A DNA stretch of 64,000 bases from Qipengyuania sp. JC766 (GTDB lineage: Bacteria > Pseudomonadota > Alphaproteobacteria > Sphingomonadales > Sphingomonadaceae): positions 2,490,001 to 2,554,000 of the forward strand of contig NZ_JBFEFL010000001.1 in NCBI RefSeq assembly GCF_040717445.1, written 5' to 3'. Of the stretch, positions 49,648 through 57,988 are shown one piece after another. A model generated the notes under the pieces. The model made no database searches, was not told where the DNA came from, and saw only the letters and a list, made by a program, of their open reading frames with translations. A program made the translations under genes and the position numbers. The number at the start of each line of letters is the position of its first letter. Position 1 is the stretch's first letter.

Positions 49648-50800
49648 CGGACCTGCAGAACCCCAATTCACGGCGAAGCTCGCCGGATCGGTCGGTGCGG
49701 TCCCGAAAGCGGACTGGGACGCGCTGGCCGGGATCGGCGGTGGGGGCGCGGGCAATCCGTTCGTCTCCCACGATTTCCTGACCGCGCTCGAGGATTCGGG
49801 CAGCGTCGGGCCGCGCTCGGGCTGGCAGGCCGCACCGATCCTGCTGGAAGAGGACGGGACGCTGGTCGGCGCACTCCCCAGCTATCTCAAGGGGCACAGC
49901 CAGGGCGAATACGTCTTCGACCATGCCTGGGCCGACGCGTATGAGCGGGCAGGGGGCGAATACTATCCCAAGCTGCTGATCGCTGCGCCATTTACCCCGG
50001 CTACCGGCCCGCGGGTGCTGGTGCGCGAGGAACGCTACGCCGCCCCGCTGCTGCAGGCCGCGATGAAGGTCTGCGCCCAGAACGGCTTTTCCGGCGCGCA
50101 CGCCAATTTCATCGAGCCTGCGCAATTGCCGCTGTTCGAGCAGGCGGGCTGGCTGCCGCGGTCGGATATCCAGTTCCACTGGACCAATCGCGGCTACGAC
50201 GATTTCGAAGGTTTCCTGGCCGATCTCGCGTCGCGCAAGCGCAAAGCGGTGCGCAAGGAACGCGCCGCCGCGCAGGAACAGGTGCGGATAGAGCGTCTGA
50301 CCGGCGCCGATCTGCGTCCCGAACACTGGGACGCGTTCTGGGAATTCTACCAGGACACCGGCGCGCGCAAATGGGGTACGCCCTATCTGACGCGGGAGGC
50401 GTTCGACCTGCTGGGCGAACGCATGGGTGACCGCATCGTGCTGGTCCTCGCCAGCCAGGACGGGGAGCCGGTTGCGGGCGCGCTCAACTTCGTGGGCGAG
50501 GATGCGCTGTACGGCCGGTACTGGGGCTGCACGCGCGACGTGCGCTTCCTGCATTTTGAACTGTGTTACTACCAGGCGATCGACATCGCCATCGAACGCG
50601 GCCTGTCGCGCGTGGAAGCGGGCGCACAGGGTGGACACAAGCTCGCCCGTGGGTACGAACCGGTCCAGACTTGGTCCGCGCACTGGATCGCGGATTCCGG
50701 CTTTCGCGAAGCGATCGCCGATTTTCTCGAGCGCGAACGCGCCGGGGTGGCGATGGACCGGAACTTCCTGGCCGAACGCACCCCTTTCAGGAAGGGCTAG
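49640..50800 (+). CDS. GNAT/FemAB-like acyltransferase (DUF482 type)
   Basis: A protein of 386 residues starting at GTG 49640, which overlaps the RidA gene by 8 nt. The pattern NPFVSHDFLTALEDSGSVG, QGEYVFDHAWADAYERAG, YYPKLLIAAPFTPATG and LASRKRKAVRKERA is typical of DUF482 proteins, related to peptidoglycan-modifying FemAB and GNAT enzymes. YGRYWGCTRDVRFLHFELCY is the most conserved part. The acceptor is not known. It is the last gene of the operon and meets the convergent Sel1-like gene at a shared CTAG stop. Confidence 0.85.
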   Translation: MTDGPAEPQFTAKLAGSVGAVPKADWDALAGIGGGGAGNPFVSHDFLTALEDSGSVGPRSGWQAAPILLEEDGTLVGALPSYLKGHSQGEYVFDHAWADAYERAGGEYYPKLLIAAPFTPATGPRVLVREERYAAPLLQAAMKVCAQNGFSGAHANFIEPAQLPLFEQAGWLPRSDIQFHWTNRGYDDFEGFLADLASRKRKAVRKERAAAQEQVRIERLTGADLRPEHWDAFWEFYQDTGARKWGTPYLTREAFDLLGERMGDRIVLVLASQDGEPVAGALNFVGEDALYGRYWGCTRDVRFLHFELCYYQAIDIAIERGLSRVEAGAQGGHKLARGYEPVQTWSAHWIADSGFREAIADFLERERAGVAMDRNFLAERTPFRKG

Positions 50801-51126
50801 GCGGCGCGCATCGCGTCCTGTGCCAGCCATTCGCGCGCGCGGCGCTGCGCTTCGGCGATTTCGCGGGCGGTCATCTCGTCCGAAATGTCGGCGCGGCACC
50901 AGGTCGCTTCCTCGTGCCCCTGCGCGGCGGCAAGGTTGAACCACTTGTGCGCTTCGATCATGTCGCACGGCGCACCGTGGCTGCCGGTCGAATAGGCGAC
51001 GCCGAGATCGTAGTAGGCGCTGCTGTCGCCCTGGAGCGCCGCGGCAAGGCAACTGGCGATCAGCAGGCTGGACTGGTCCTTGGGCAACTGGACGGCCTGG
51101 CCGCCCGTGACAGGTGTGAGTTGCAT
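50797..51126 (-). CDS. Sel1-repeat protein (109 aa)
   Basis: A protein of 109 residues. The segment AYYDLGVAYSTG then MIEAHKWFNLAAAQGHEEA is one and a half Sel1-like repeats (helical, TPR-like). No signal peptide is visible, so it is cytoplasmic. GGGGGAAA lies before the ATG. Such repeats mediate protein contacts; the partner is unknown. Confidence 0.75.
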   Translation of the reverse strand: MQLTPVTGGQAVQLPKDQSSLLIASCLAAALQGDSSAYYDLGVAYSTGSHGAPCDMIEAHKWFNLAAAQGHEEATWCRADISDEMTAREIAEAQRRAREWLAQDAMRAA

Positions 51127-51270
51127 CGTATTTCCCCCGTTCGAACGGCCCCCTGCCGTCCATGGCCCGATGCTTCCGCTTTCATGGTCAATAAAAGGTT
51201 AACATCGGGGAGGAAAAAAGCCCGGGCGACGCAAATGCGCGGGTTCGGACCACCGTGTCCGGATTGCCGC

Positions 51271-51299
51271 TTGTGCCGGGTGGGCGCCCTTTCTATAGG
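51271..51299 (+). promoter_or_regulatory. Promoter of dksA
   Basis: TTGTGC (51271-51276), 17-nt spacer and TATAGG (51294-51299). Transcription would start near 51306, leaving a leader of about 50 nt before the dksA ATG. Confidence 0.5.
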
Positions 51300-51358
51300 C
51301 GCGCCCGGAACCTCGGTCGCGCTTTTGCGCAAACGGGTAGAGAGGGTTTGAGGGCGCA

Positions 51359-51814
51359 ATGGCGAGCACGGCGCACGATCAGGAAAGGCTTGAAAAGGCC
51401 CGCGCTTCGCTGGAGGAATCCTACGTTCCTTCGGACGACGAAGAGTACATGAACGCCACGCAGCAGGACTACTTCCGGATGCTGCTGCTGGAATGGAAGC
51501 GGTCGATCCACAATGCCGCCAGCCAGACGCTCCAGTCGCTGCAGGATGGCCCGATCCGCGAACCCGACCTCAATGACCGCGCATCGAGCGAGACGGACTG
51601 GGGCATCGAACTGCGCACCCGCGACCGCCAGCGCAAGCTGATCACCAAGATCGACGCGGCCCTGCGCCGGATCGACGCGGGCGAATACGGCTACTGCGAA
51701 GTGACCGGCGATCCCATCGGCCTGCGCCGCCTGATCGCACGGCCCGTCGCCACCATGACGGTGGAGGCCCAGTCCGCCCACGAGCGGCGCGAGAAGATTT
51801 CGCGCGACGACTGA
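51359..51814 (+). CDS. dksA: RNA polymerase-binding factor DksA, single-Cys type
   Basis: Transcription factor of 151 residues that enters the secondary channel of RNA polymerase and works with ppGpp. The coiled-coil tip motif DxxDxA is D70, D73 and A75 (DLNDRA). The zinc-finger site keeps only C113: GEYGYCEVTG has Thr at the second position and ATMTVEA replaces the last two cysteines. This Cys-poor type is known from other alphaproteobacteria and does not need zinc. A promoter with a TATAGG box lies about 55 nt upstream. Confidence 0.95.
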   Translation: MASTAHDQERLEKARASLEESYVPSDDEEYMNATQQDYFRMLLLEWKRSIHNAASQTLQSLQDGPIREPDLNDRASSETDWGIELRTRDRQRKLITKIDAALRRIDAGEYGYCEVTGDPIGLRRLIARPVATMTVEAQSAHERREKISRDD

Positions 51815-51930
51815 CCGGACGGCGGCTTTTTGCCGGTTCTGCTTAAAGCTTCGTTAGGCAGGAAGGCGGTAGGAAGATCGCTGTATCAAGGTCGCGATAC
51901 GACACGAAAACAAGGGACGATCTTTCCATA

Positions 51931-52308
51931 ATGGCCGGCGTCGAAACCCGTCACATTCCCAGAGACAGCCTGTTCCTGATGGCCGAGGTCCGCCTGCGCG
52001 ACGCGGCGGAAGGGGCCAAGGTGCGCGTGCGCAACCTGTCCGCCGGCGGGATGATGGCGGAAGGCGATCTGCGCGTGCAGCGCGGTGCCCAGCTGGCCGT
52101 GAACCTGCGCAATGTCGGCTGGGTCGAAGGGAGCGTCGCCTGGGTCCAGGATGACCGTTTCGGCATCGCCTTCGCCAACGAGATCGACCACAAGGCGCCG
52201 CGCGCCGCAGACCGGGGCGAGCAGTTCGAGCCGCCCCGCTGGACGCGCAACATCAAGGCGTTCGACAAGGTCGGCGAACGCAGTACGGGCAACATCCGCA
52301 AAATCTGA
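51931..52308 (+). CDS. PilZ-domain protein
   Basis: A protein of 125 residues. The c-di-GMP motif RxxxR is R7 and R11 (TRHIPRDS) and the second motif is NLSAGGM (35-41). VGWVEGSVAWVQDDRFGIAF completes the PilZ barrel. It should bind cyclic di-GMP, possibly made by the cyclase at 31211. The C-terminal 40 residues are Arg/Lys-rich and likely disordered. Confidence 0.85.
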   Translation: MAGVETRHIPRDSLFLMAEVRLRDAAEGAKVRVRNLSAGGMMAEGDLRVQRGAQLAVNLRNVGWVEGSVAWVQDDRFGIAFANEIDHKAPRAADRGEQFEPPRWTRNIKAFDKVGERSTGNIRKI

Positions 52309-52329
52309 CCTGCGGCGCAAACTTGCCCG

Positions 52330-52358
52330 CTGACCTCGCCCGCGCATCCTGCTAGCCC
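52330..52358 (+). promoter_or_regulatory. Promoter of the solute-binding protein gene, leaderless type
   Basis: CTGACC (52330-52335), 17-nt spacer and TAGCCC (52353-52358), followed by GTG after 6 nt. The minus-35 is weak; the layout matches the other leaderless promoters here. Confidence 0.45.
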
Positions 52359-52364
52359 GGTCGC

Positions 52365-53828
52365 GTGGTCCGGCTGTTCGCATCCTTCCTGCTCCTGTGC
52401 CTCGCCGCCTGTTCGGGCGGCGACAGCGACATCGCGGACGTCGCGATCATCGGGGAAGGCGATATTCGCGCCGAAGGGCTGCGCCTGTCCGTCCCCCAGC
52501 AATATCTGCGCGCCGCGACGGCGGACGGGCTGGTCCGGTACGAAACGCAGGGCGATATCGTGCCTGCTCTCGCCGAACGCTGGATCGTCACCGACGGCGG
52601 GATGAGCTACATCTTCCGCCTGCGCGACGTGGACCTGACGGGCGGGGAAGCGCTGTCGGCAGAAGACGTGCGGGACGAGATGAATGCCGCCATCGCCGCG
52701 CTGGACGGGACTTCGCTCGGTCACGATCTCGACGTCATCGACGAGATCCGCGCCATGACCGGGCGCGTGATCGAAATCCGGCTGAAGCATCCCATGCCCG
52801 CCTTCCTGCAATTGCTGGCCCAGCCGGAACTCGCGCTGCGCCAGAACGGGAAGCTGCCCGGTCCGATGGAAGCGCAGGCGGATGGCGATGAAGCCATTCT
52901 GCAACCGGTCCCGCCGGAACTGCGCGGATTTCCGGCGATAGAGGACTGGGCGGAAACGGTGCGCCCGGTCAGTGCCCGTCTGCTGGGTGCCGAAGCCGCG
53001 ATCGCCGCTTTCCAGGAAGGGGAGTTCGACCTGGTACTGGACGGGCAGATCACCAGCCTGCCGCTGGCCGATCTCGGCCCGCTGTCGACCGGCACCATCC
53101 GGCTGGAGCCGGTCACCGGCCTGTTCGGCCTGCGCGTGCTCAACGACGAAGGGCTGCTGAAAGGGCCGCTGGAGCGCGAGGCGCTGGCAATGGCGATAAA
53201 CCGGTCCACGCTGATGGAAGGCTTCAACCTCGACGGCTGGCAATCCTCCACCCGGCTGGTGCCCGGCGACAACCCGGTCGGCCCGGACGGCGCGCCGCTG
53301 GCGGAGCGATGGGCGGGCCTGACCATGGAGCAGCGCATCAGCGAGGCGCGCAGCCGCATCGCCGCCTGGCGCGACGGGGACGGCAACGGGGAAGCGAACC
53401 TGCGCATCCTGCTGCCCGACGGTCCGGGTGCGGAAAGCATCTTCTCCAGTCTGGCGCGCGACATGGCGGCGATCGGCGTGGCGCTGGTGCCGGTGGACGC
53501 GCGCGAGGATGCGGACTTGGTCCTGATCGACCGCGTCGCGCGCTATCCCGACCGGCGCTGGTTCCTGAACCAGTTCAACTGCACCACCCGCTCCGGCATC
53601 TGTTCGCCCGAAGCGGACACGCTGGTGGAAGAGGCGCTGGAGACGCGCGACAATGCCGCGCGGGAAGCCGTCATGCGCGATGCCGAGGAAACGCTGCTGG
53701 CGGAAAACATCTACATCCCGCTCGGCGCGCCGGTCCGCTGGTCGCTGGTGCGCGGCGGGTTCACCGCCTTCGTCGCCAATGCGACCGGCCGGCACGACTT
53801 GTTCGCGATGTCCCAGCGACCCATGTAG
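52365..53828 (+). CDS. Lipoprotein solute-binding protein, SBP_bac_5 family
   Basis: A protein of 487 residues starting at GTG 52365, with a lipoprotein signal (lipobox LAAC, Cys15). The pattern QQYLRAATADGLVRYETQGD, IVPALAERWIVTDGGMSYIF and ALAMAINRSTLMEGF matches peptide/nickel-type binding proteins (SBP_bac_5). C-terminal segments include RRWFLNQFNCTTRSGICSPEA. No ABC permease or ATPase gene is adjacent, so it is an orphan; it may serve a transporter elsewhere or have another role. Confidence 0.88.
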   Translation: MVRLFASFLLLCLAACSGGDSDIADVAIIGEGDIRAEGLRLSVPQQYLRAATADGLVRYETQGDIVPALAERWIVTDGGMSYIFRLRDVDLTGGEALSAEDVRDEMNAAIAALDGTSLGHDLDVIDEIRAMTGRVIEIRLKHPMPAFLQLLAQPELALRQNGKLPGPMEAQADGDEAILQPVPPELRGFPAIEDWAETVRPVSARLLGAEAAIAAFQEGEFDLVLDGQITSLPLADLGPLSTGTIRLEPVTGLFGLRVLNDEGLLKGPLEREALAMAINRSTLMEGFNLDGWQSSTRLVPGDNPVGPDGAPLAERWAGLTMEQRISEARSRIAAWRDGDGNGEANLRILLPDGPGAESIFSSLARDMAAIGVALVPVDAREDADLVLIDRVARYPDRRWFLNQFNCTTRSGICSPEADTLVEEALETRDNAAREAVMRDAEETLLAENIYIPLGAPVRWSLVRGGFTAFVANATGRHDLFAMSQRPM

Positions 53829-53844
53829 GCGGGGAGGAGACACG

Positions 53845-54288
53845 ATGACCGATCCCGTCCGCCCGGAACCGCTGACCGGCAGCAAGCGCCCCGAAAAGAT
53901 GGGTCTCGATTTCCCAGTCGGGTCCGATCCCGCTTCCGTGCGCCGCCGGATCGAGGCGATGGAGCACCTGCTGGAACGCAGTTTCCGTATTCCGGGCGTC
54001 AATGCGCCGGTCGGGCTCGATTCCATCGTCGGGCTGGTGCCGGTGGTGGGCGACCTGATCACGGCGGCCATGGGCGCGTACATCGTGTGGGAAGCGAAGA
54101 ACCTCGGCATGGGCAAATGGCACCTGATGCGCATGGCCGGCAATGTCGGGTTCGACACGCTGATCGGCGCGATCCCCGTGGTGGGCGATGCGGCGGACTT
54201 CTTCTTCCGGTCCAACACGCGCAATTTGCGGATCGTGCGCAAGCACCTCGACAAGCACCACCCGGCGCAGCGCACCATAGACCAGTAG
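53845..54288 (+). CDS. DUF4112 membrane protein
   Basis: A protein of 147 residues from the ATG at 53845, with GGGGAGGAGA upstream. Two hydrophobic helical segments carry the repeated motif GLVPVVGDLITAAMGAYIVW and IGAIPVVGDAADFFFRSN, the DUF4112 signature. Its function is unknown. It is 16 nt after the solute-binding protein gene. Confidence 0.88.
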   Translation: MTDPVRPEPLTGSKRPEKMGLDFPVGSDPASVRRRIEAMEHLLERSFRIPGVNAPVGLDSIVGLVPVVGDLITAAMGAYIVWEAKNLGMGKWHLMRMAGNVGFDTLIGAIPVVGDAADFFFRSNTRNLRIVRKHLDKHHPAQRTIDQ

Positions 54289-54324
54289 TTTCGCCGCCCG
54301 CTATTCCGCGCTAGGGCCACGTCC

Positions 54325-55116
54325 ATGGCGAAGGACGTCACCTACTCATCCTATCTCGATCTCGACCGCATCCTGTCGGCGCAGCACCCGGTTTCGGACG
54401 CGCATGACGAGATGCTGTTCATCATCGTCCACCAGGCGAGCGAGCTGTGGCTGAAGCTCTGCCTGCACGAATTGCAGGCCGCGCGGCAGGACATCGCGGC
54501 AGACACGCTGCGCCCGGCGTTCAAGCACCTCGCCCGCGTGGCGCGTGCACAGGGGCAGCTGATCCAGAGCTGGGACGTGCTGAGCACGATGACACCGCAC
54601 GACTATTCCACCGTGCGCCCGCATTTGGGCAATTCCAGCGGCTTCCAGAGCGCGCAGTACCGCCTGATGGAATTCCTGTTGGGCGGACGTAATCCGGACA
54701 TGGTCACCATGCACGAGGCGACGCCCGAAGTGGCCGAGGCCCTGCGCGCCGAACTGGACCGGCCGAGCCTGTACGACGAGACCATGCGCCTGCTCGACCG
54801 GCGCGGCTTTGCCATTCCCGACGAGGTCCTCACCCGCGACAAGCAGGCCGAATGGACCGAGAACGACGCGGTGCAGGACGCCTGGGCGGACATCTACCGC
54901 AACCCGCAGGAACACTGGGACCTCTACGAGCTGGCGGAAAAGCTGGTCGACCTCGAATACCATTTCCAGCGCTGGCGCTTCGGCCACCTCAAGACGGTGG
55001 AACGCATCATCGGCTTCAAGAAAGGCACCGGCGGGACGGCCGGCGTGCCCTATCTGGAGGGCGTGCTGAAGCAGGTGTTCTTCCCCGAGCTGCTGAGCGT
55101 GAGGACCGCGATATGA
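54325..55116 (+). CDS. kynA: Tryptophan 2,3-dioxygenase
   Basis: Heme enzyme of 263 residues that opens the indole ring of tryptophan to N-formylkynurenine. The active-site region FIIVHQASELWLKL (H36) and the conserved LGNSSGFQSAQYR segment are typical; the heme histidine lies in the later LEYHFQRWRFGHL part. It is the first gene of the kynurenine operon, overlapping kynB by 4 nt. TAGGGC lies 7 nt before the ATG, like the leaderless promoters here, though its minus-35 is poor. Confidence 0.95.
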   Translation: MAKDVTYSSYLDLDRILSAQHPVSDAHDEMLFIIVHQASELWLKLCLHELQAARQDIAADTLRPAFKHLARVARAQGQLIQSWDVLSTMTPHDYSTVRPHLGNSSGFQSAQYRLMEFLLGGRNPDMVTMHEATPEVAEALRAELDRPSLYDETMRLLDRRGFAIPDEVLTRDKQAEWTENDAVQDAWADIYRNPQEHWDLYELAEKLVDLEYHFQRWRFGHLKTVERIIGFKKGTGGTAGVPYLEGVLKQVFFPELLSVRTAI

Positions 55117-55754
55117 CCGACTGGCGATCCAAGCGGCGCATCCGGGACATTTCGCAGGTGCTGCGTCCGGACCTGCCCGTCTGGCCGGGCGATACCGAAT
55201 TCGCCTTCGAGCGGACCTGGCGCATGGACGAGGGATCGCCGGTCAATGTCGGCCGGATGACCATGTCGACCCATTCGGGCACGCATGCGGACGCGCCGCT
55301 GCATTATGCCGAGGACGGCGCCGATGCCGCGACGATGGCAATCGACCCCTATATCGGCGAATGCCTGGTGGTGGACGCGCGCGGCGTGACCGGGGAAATC
55401 GACGTGGCGGACCTGCCGCACCTAGACAGCGTTGACCGCGTCCTGTTCCGCCAGTGGGACACATTCCCGCACGACGGCTGGCGAAGCGACTGGTTGCCGA
55501 TCGCGGCCGAGACGATCGAATGGCTCGCTTTGCAGGGCGTGAAGCTGGTCGGGACGGACGCGCCCTCAGTCGATCCGCAGGACAGCAAGACCATGGCCGC
55601 GCATCTCGCCGTGCTGGAGCACGACATGCGCATCCTCGAAGGGCTGGTCCTCGATGACGTGCCGGAAGGGCGCTACGAACTGATCGCTCTGCCGCTCAAG
55701 GTGGCGGGCGGCGATGCGGGACTGTGCCGCGCCATCCTGCGGGACCTGCCGTGA
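55113..55754 (+). CDS. kynB: Kynurenine formamidase
   Basis: Metal-dependent cyclase-family hydrolase of 213 residues that cleaves N-formylkynurenine to kynurenine and formate. The metal site is HSGTHADAP (H54, H58, D60). DAPSVDPQDSKTMAAH is the second conserved segment. Its ATG overlaps the kynA stop by 4 nt and its stop overlaps the kynU GTG by 4 nt. Confidence 0.94.
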   Translation: MTDWRSKRRIRDISQVLRPDLPVWPGDTEFAFERTWRMDEGSPVNVGRMTMSTHSGTHADAPLHYAEDGADAATMAIDPYIGECLVVDARGVTGEIDVADLPHLDSVDRVLFRQWDTFPHDGWRSDWLPIAAETIEWLALQGVKLVGTDAPSVDPQDSKTMAAHLAVLEHDMRILEGLVLDDVPEGRYELIALPLKVAGGDAGLCRAILRDLP

Positions 55755-56983
55755 CGGACATGCTGGAACGCGCGCGCGAGCGCGATGTGGCGGACCCGCT
55801 CGCCCACTATCGCGACCGGTTCGACCTGCCCGAGGGGGTGATCTACCTCGACGGCAATTCGCTCGGCGCGCTGCCCAAGGCGACGCCGGCCCGGCTGGAG
55901 CAGGTGGTGCGGGAGGAATGGGGGCGCGACCTCATCCGGAGCTGGAATACCGCCGACTGGATCGGGCTGCCGCAGCGAGTCGGCGGCAAGATCGCGCCGC
56001 TGGTGGGCGCGCAGCCGCACGAGGTGATCGTGGCCGACAGCGTGTCGGTGAACCTGTTCAAGCTGATCTCCGCCGCGCTCGCCATGCAGAAGAACGCCGG
56101 GCGCAAGGTGATCCTGAGCGAGCCGGGCAATTTCCCGACCGACCTCTACATGATCCAAGGGCTGGAGAAGCAGGGCCTCGCCACGCAGCGTCTGGCGGAC
56201 CGCGAGGCCATCGCCGGCGCGCTGGACGAGGATGTCGCGCTGCTGCTGCTGACCCACGTCCACTACAAGACCGGCGCCCGGTACGACATGTCGGCCCTGA
56301 CGAAGGCCGCGCACGATGCGGGCGCACTGGTGCTGTGGGACCTGTCGCATACCGGCGGCGCGATGCCGGTCGCGCTGAACGAATGCGGCGCGGATTTCGC
56401 GGTCGGTTGCGGCTACAAGTACCTGAACGGCGGGCCCGGAGCGCCGGCCTATGCTTTCGTGGCGCAGCGCCACCATGCGGACCTGCAGCAACCGCTTTCG
56501 GGCTGGATGGGCCACGCAAGGCCCTTCGAGTTCCAGGACGATTACGCACCGGCGCCCGGTGTCGACCGCCTGCTGTGCGGCACGGCCCCGATCCTGAGCG
56601 TGGCCGCGCTGGAAGTGGGCGTGGATCTCGCCGCGGAGATCGGCGTGGAGCGGCTGTGGGCCAAGTCGCAGGCGCTGGGCGAATTCCTGCGCGAGTGCCT
56701 GGCCGAAACGGACGTGGACCTCGACCTCGTGAGCCCCGACGATCCCGACCGGCGCGGCAGCCAGCTCAGCTTCCGCCACCCGGACGCATACGCCCTGTGC
56801 CAGGCGCTGATCGCCCGCGGCGTTATCGGAGACTTCCGCGCGCCCGACATCCTGCGCCTCGGCTTCGCACCCGCCTACCTGCGCTTCGCGGACATGGCCG
56901 AAACCGCGCGCCACCTCGCCGAAGTGCTGGCAAGCGGTGAATGGAAGGAGCCGCGGTTTCAGGAACGGGCGGCGGTGACGTAG
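55751..56983 (+). CDS. kynU: Kynureninase
   Basis: PLP enzyme of 410 residues that splits kynurenine into anthranilate and alanine. It starts at GTG 55751 (overlap with kynB; an ATG lies at 55760). The conserved YLDGNSLGALPK start, DSVSVNLFKL, and the PLP lysine K223 in GCGYKYLNGGPG are visible. With kynA and kynB it completes the route from tryptophan to anthranilate. No anthranilate-degrading genes follow, so anthranilate may feed tryptophan synthesis, a quinolone-like product or degradation elsewhere. Confidence 0.95.
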   Translation: MTDMLERARERDVADPLAHYRDRFDLPEGVIYLDGNSLGALPKATPARLEQVVREEWGRDLIRSWNTADWIGLPQRVGGKIAPLVGAQPHEVIVADSVSVNLFKLISAALAMQKNAGRKVILSEPGNFPTDLYMIQGLEKQGLATQRLADREAIAGALDEDVALLLLTHVHYKTGARYDMSALTKAAHDAGALVLWDLSHTGGAMPVALNECGADFAVGCGYKYLNGGPGAPAYAFVAQRHHADLQQPLSGWMGHARPFEFQDDYAPAPGVDRLLCGTAPILSVAALEVGVDLAAEIGVERLWAKSQALGEFLRECLAETDVDLDLVSPDDPDRRGSQLSFRHPDAYALCQALIARGVIGDFRAPDILRLGFAPAYLRFADMAETARHLAEVLASGEWKEPRFQERAAVT

Positions 56984-56986
56984 CGA

Positions 56987-57011
56987 CCGCTATTAGGTGG
57001 GTTGCGGACAT
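56987..57011 (-). repeat. Short dispersed repeat, copy 3
   Basis: On the minus strand ATGTCCGC (57004-57011), 11 nt, TAGCGG (56987-56992), the same ends and spacing as copy 1. It lies between the stops of kynU (56983) and the convergent membrane protein gene (57011). Confidence 0.5.
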
Positions 57012-57304
57012 TAGCCGCGATTGTCGACAAACGACCTAAACCATCTTCCGGCGTAATAACCCGCGATTGCCCCCAAACTCGGCCAGAGCGCCCCGAAAAA
57101 GAAGTCGAGCCCGCTCGTTGACCGCAGGTTTTCCGGATTTTCGCCTTGCCACCAGCTAATGAAGCAAATCATTGCCACCGGCACGGCCAGTAAGATGAGG
57201 CACCCTAGCTTGGGCTTACGAATGAGCAAGCCGACAAGCAGGCCAGCCGCCAGACCGATAGCGAACGGGCCTTCGATAGTCAGAAGCAGTTTCTCAATGT
57301 CCAT
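57011..57304 (-). CDS. Small hypothetical membrane protein (97 aa)
   Basis: A protein of 97 residues with three hydrophobic segments (GPFAIGLAAGLLVGLLI, LGCLILLAVPVAMICFISWW and LDFFFGALWPSLGAIAGYYA). No family is recognised. It is AT-richer than its neighbours and ends at a short dispersed repeat, like the genes near 29.5 kb. Convergent with kynU. Confidence 0.55.
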   Translation of the reverse strand: MDIEKLLLTIEGPFAIGLAAGLLVGLLIRKPKLGCLILLAVPVAMICFISWWQGENPENLRSTSGLDFFFGALWPSLGAIAGYYAGRWFRSFVDNRG

Positions 57305-57394
57305 CGAACATAACTTTGAACCAACGCAGTATTGTCCGCAACGGGGTCGTAAGCGGACCCCCTACACAAAGCCCCAACACCGCATCCCTCACCC

Positions 57395-57913
57395 TCACCC
57401 GAACTGCTGGCGCTCCATCTCGCGCACCGCCTCCACGCCATGTTCGGCATGCAGCTTCAGCTTTGCCACGGCATTGTCGTGGGCCATGGAGAGCATCGTG
57501 AATTCTTGCTCGTAGATGCGCGTCGGCAGGCCCGGGCGCAAATGCGCGGTCAGGAGCAGGGTGAGGGTGCAGGCATCCTCTCCGCGCGGTTCGATGCGAT
57601 AGTCCTCGTGCGAGGTCAGCAGGCGGCCCTGCAGCGGGTCGATCACGCAGTCGAAGGCGTAACGCCGGTGCGGCTCCGCATGGGTGACCACCAGGTCGAA
57701 GCGCAGGTCGGGCATCTGGTGGATGACCGCCACGAAATGGTCGGGGTCCAGCGGGTCCGCCTCGACCAGATTGCCGAGGGCGCGTTTCGCGTTGCGCGGA
57801 TCGGCCCAGTCGAGAAGCGCGTAAAGCTCCTCCGCCGGACACCCGATCGTGGCAGCCCGTTCGATCGCCACCGGCCCTTCCGGCGCGACGCCGCGCTTGA
57901 ACCACTCGAACAT
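57395..57913 (-). CDS. SRPBCC-like protein
   Basis: A protein of 172 residues from the ATG at 57911-57913, with GGGGG upstream. The pattern of an initial strand (GPVAIERAATIGCPAEELYA), LLDWADPRNAKRALG, strands with DLVVTHAEPHRRYAFDCVID and a C-terminal helix (AHDNAVAKLKLHAEHGVEAV) is that of SRPBCC/Polyketide_cyc-type domains. A ligand is not known. It follows a short intergenic gap after the HNH gene. Confidence 0.7.
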   Translation of the reverse strand: MFEWFKRGVAPEGPVAIERAATIGCPAEELYALLDWADPRNAKRALGNLVEADPLDPDHFVAVIHQMPDLRFDLVVTHAEPHRRYAFDCVIDPLQGRLLTSHEDYRIEPRGEDACTLTLLLTAHLRPGLPTRIYEQEFTMLSMAHDNAVAKLKLHAEHGVEAVREMERQQFG

Positions 57914-57988
57914 CTTTGCCCCCAAGTAAAACCGGGGCCAATTTAGGCGGTATTCGTCAACAAATCCGCAATGACGTACTACGCGCCG

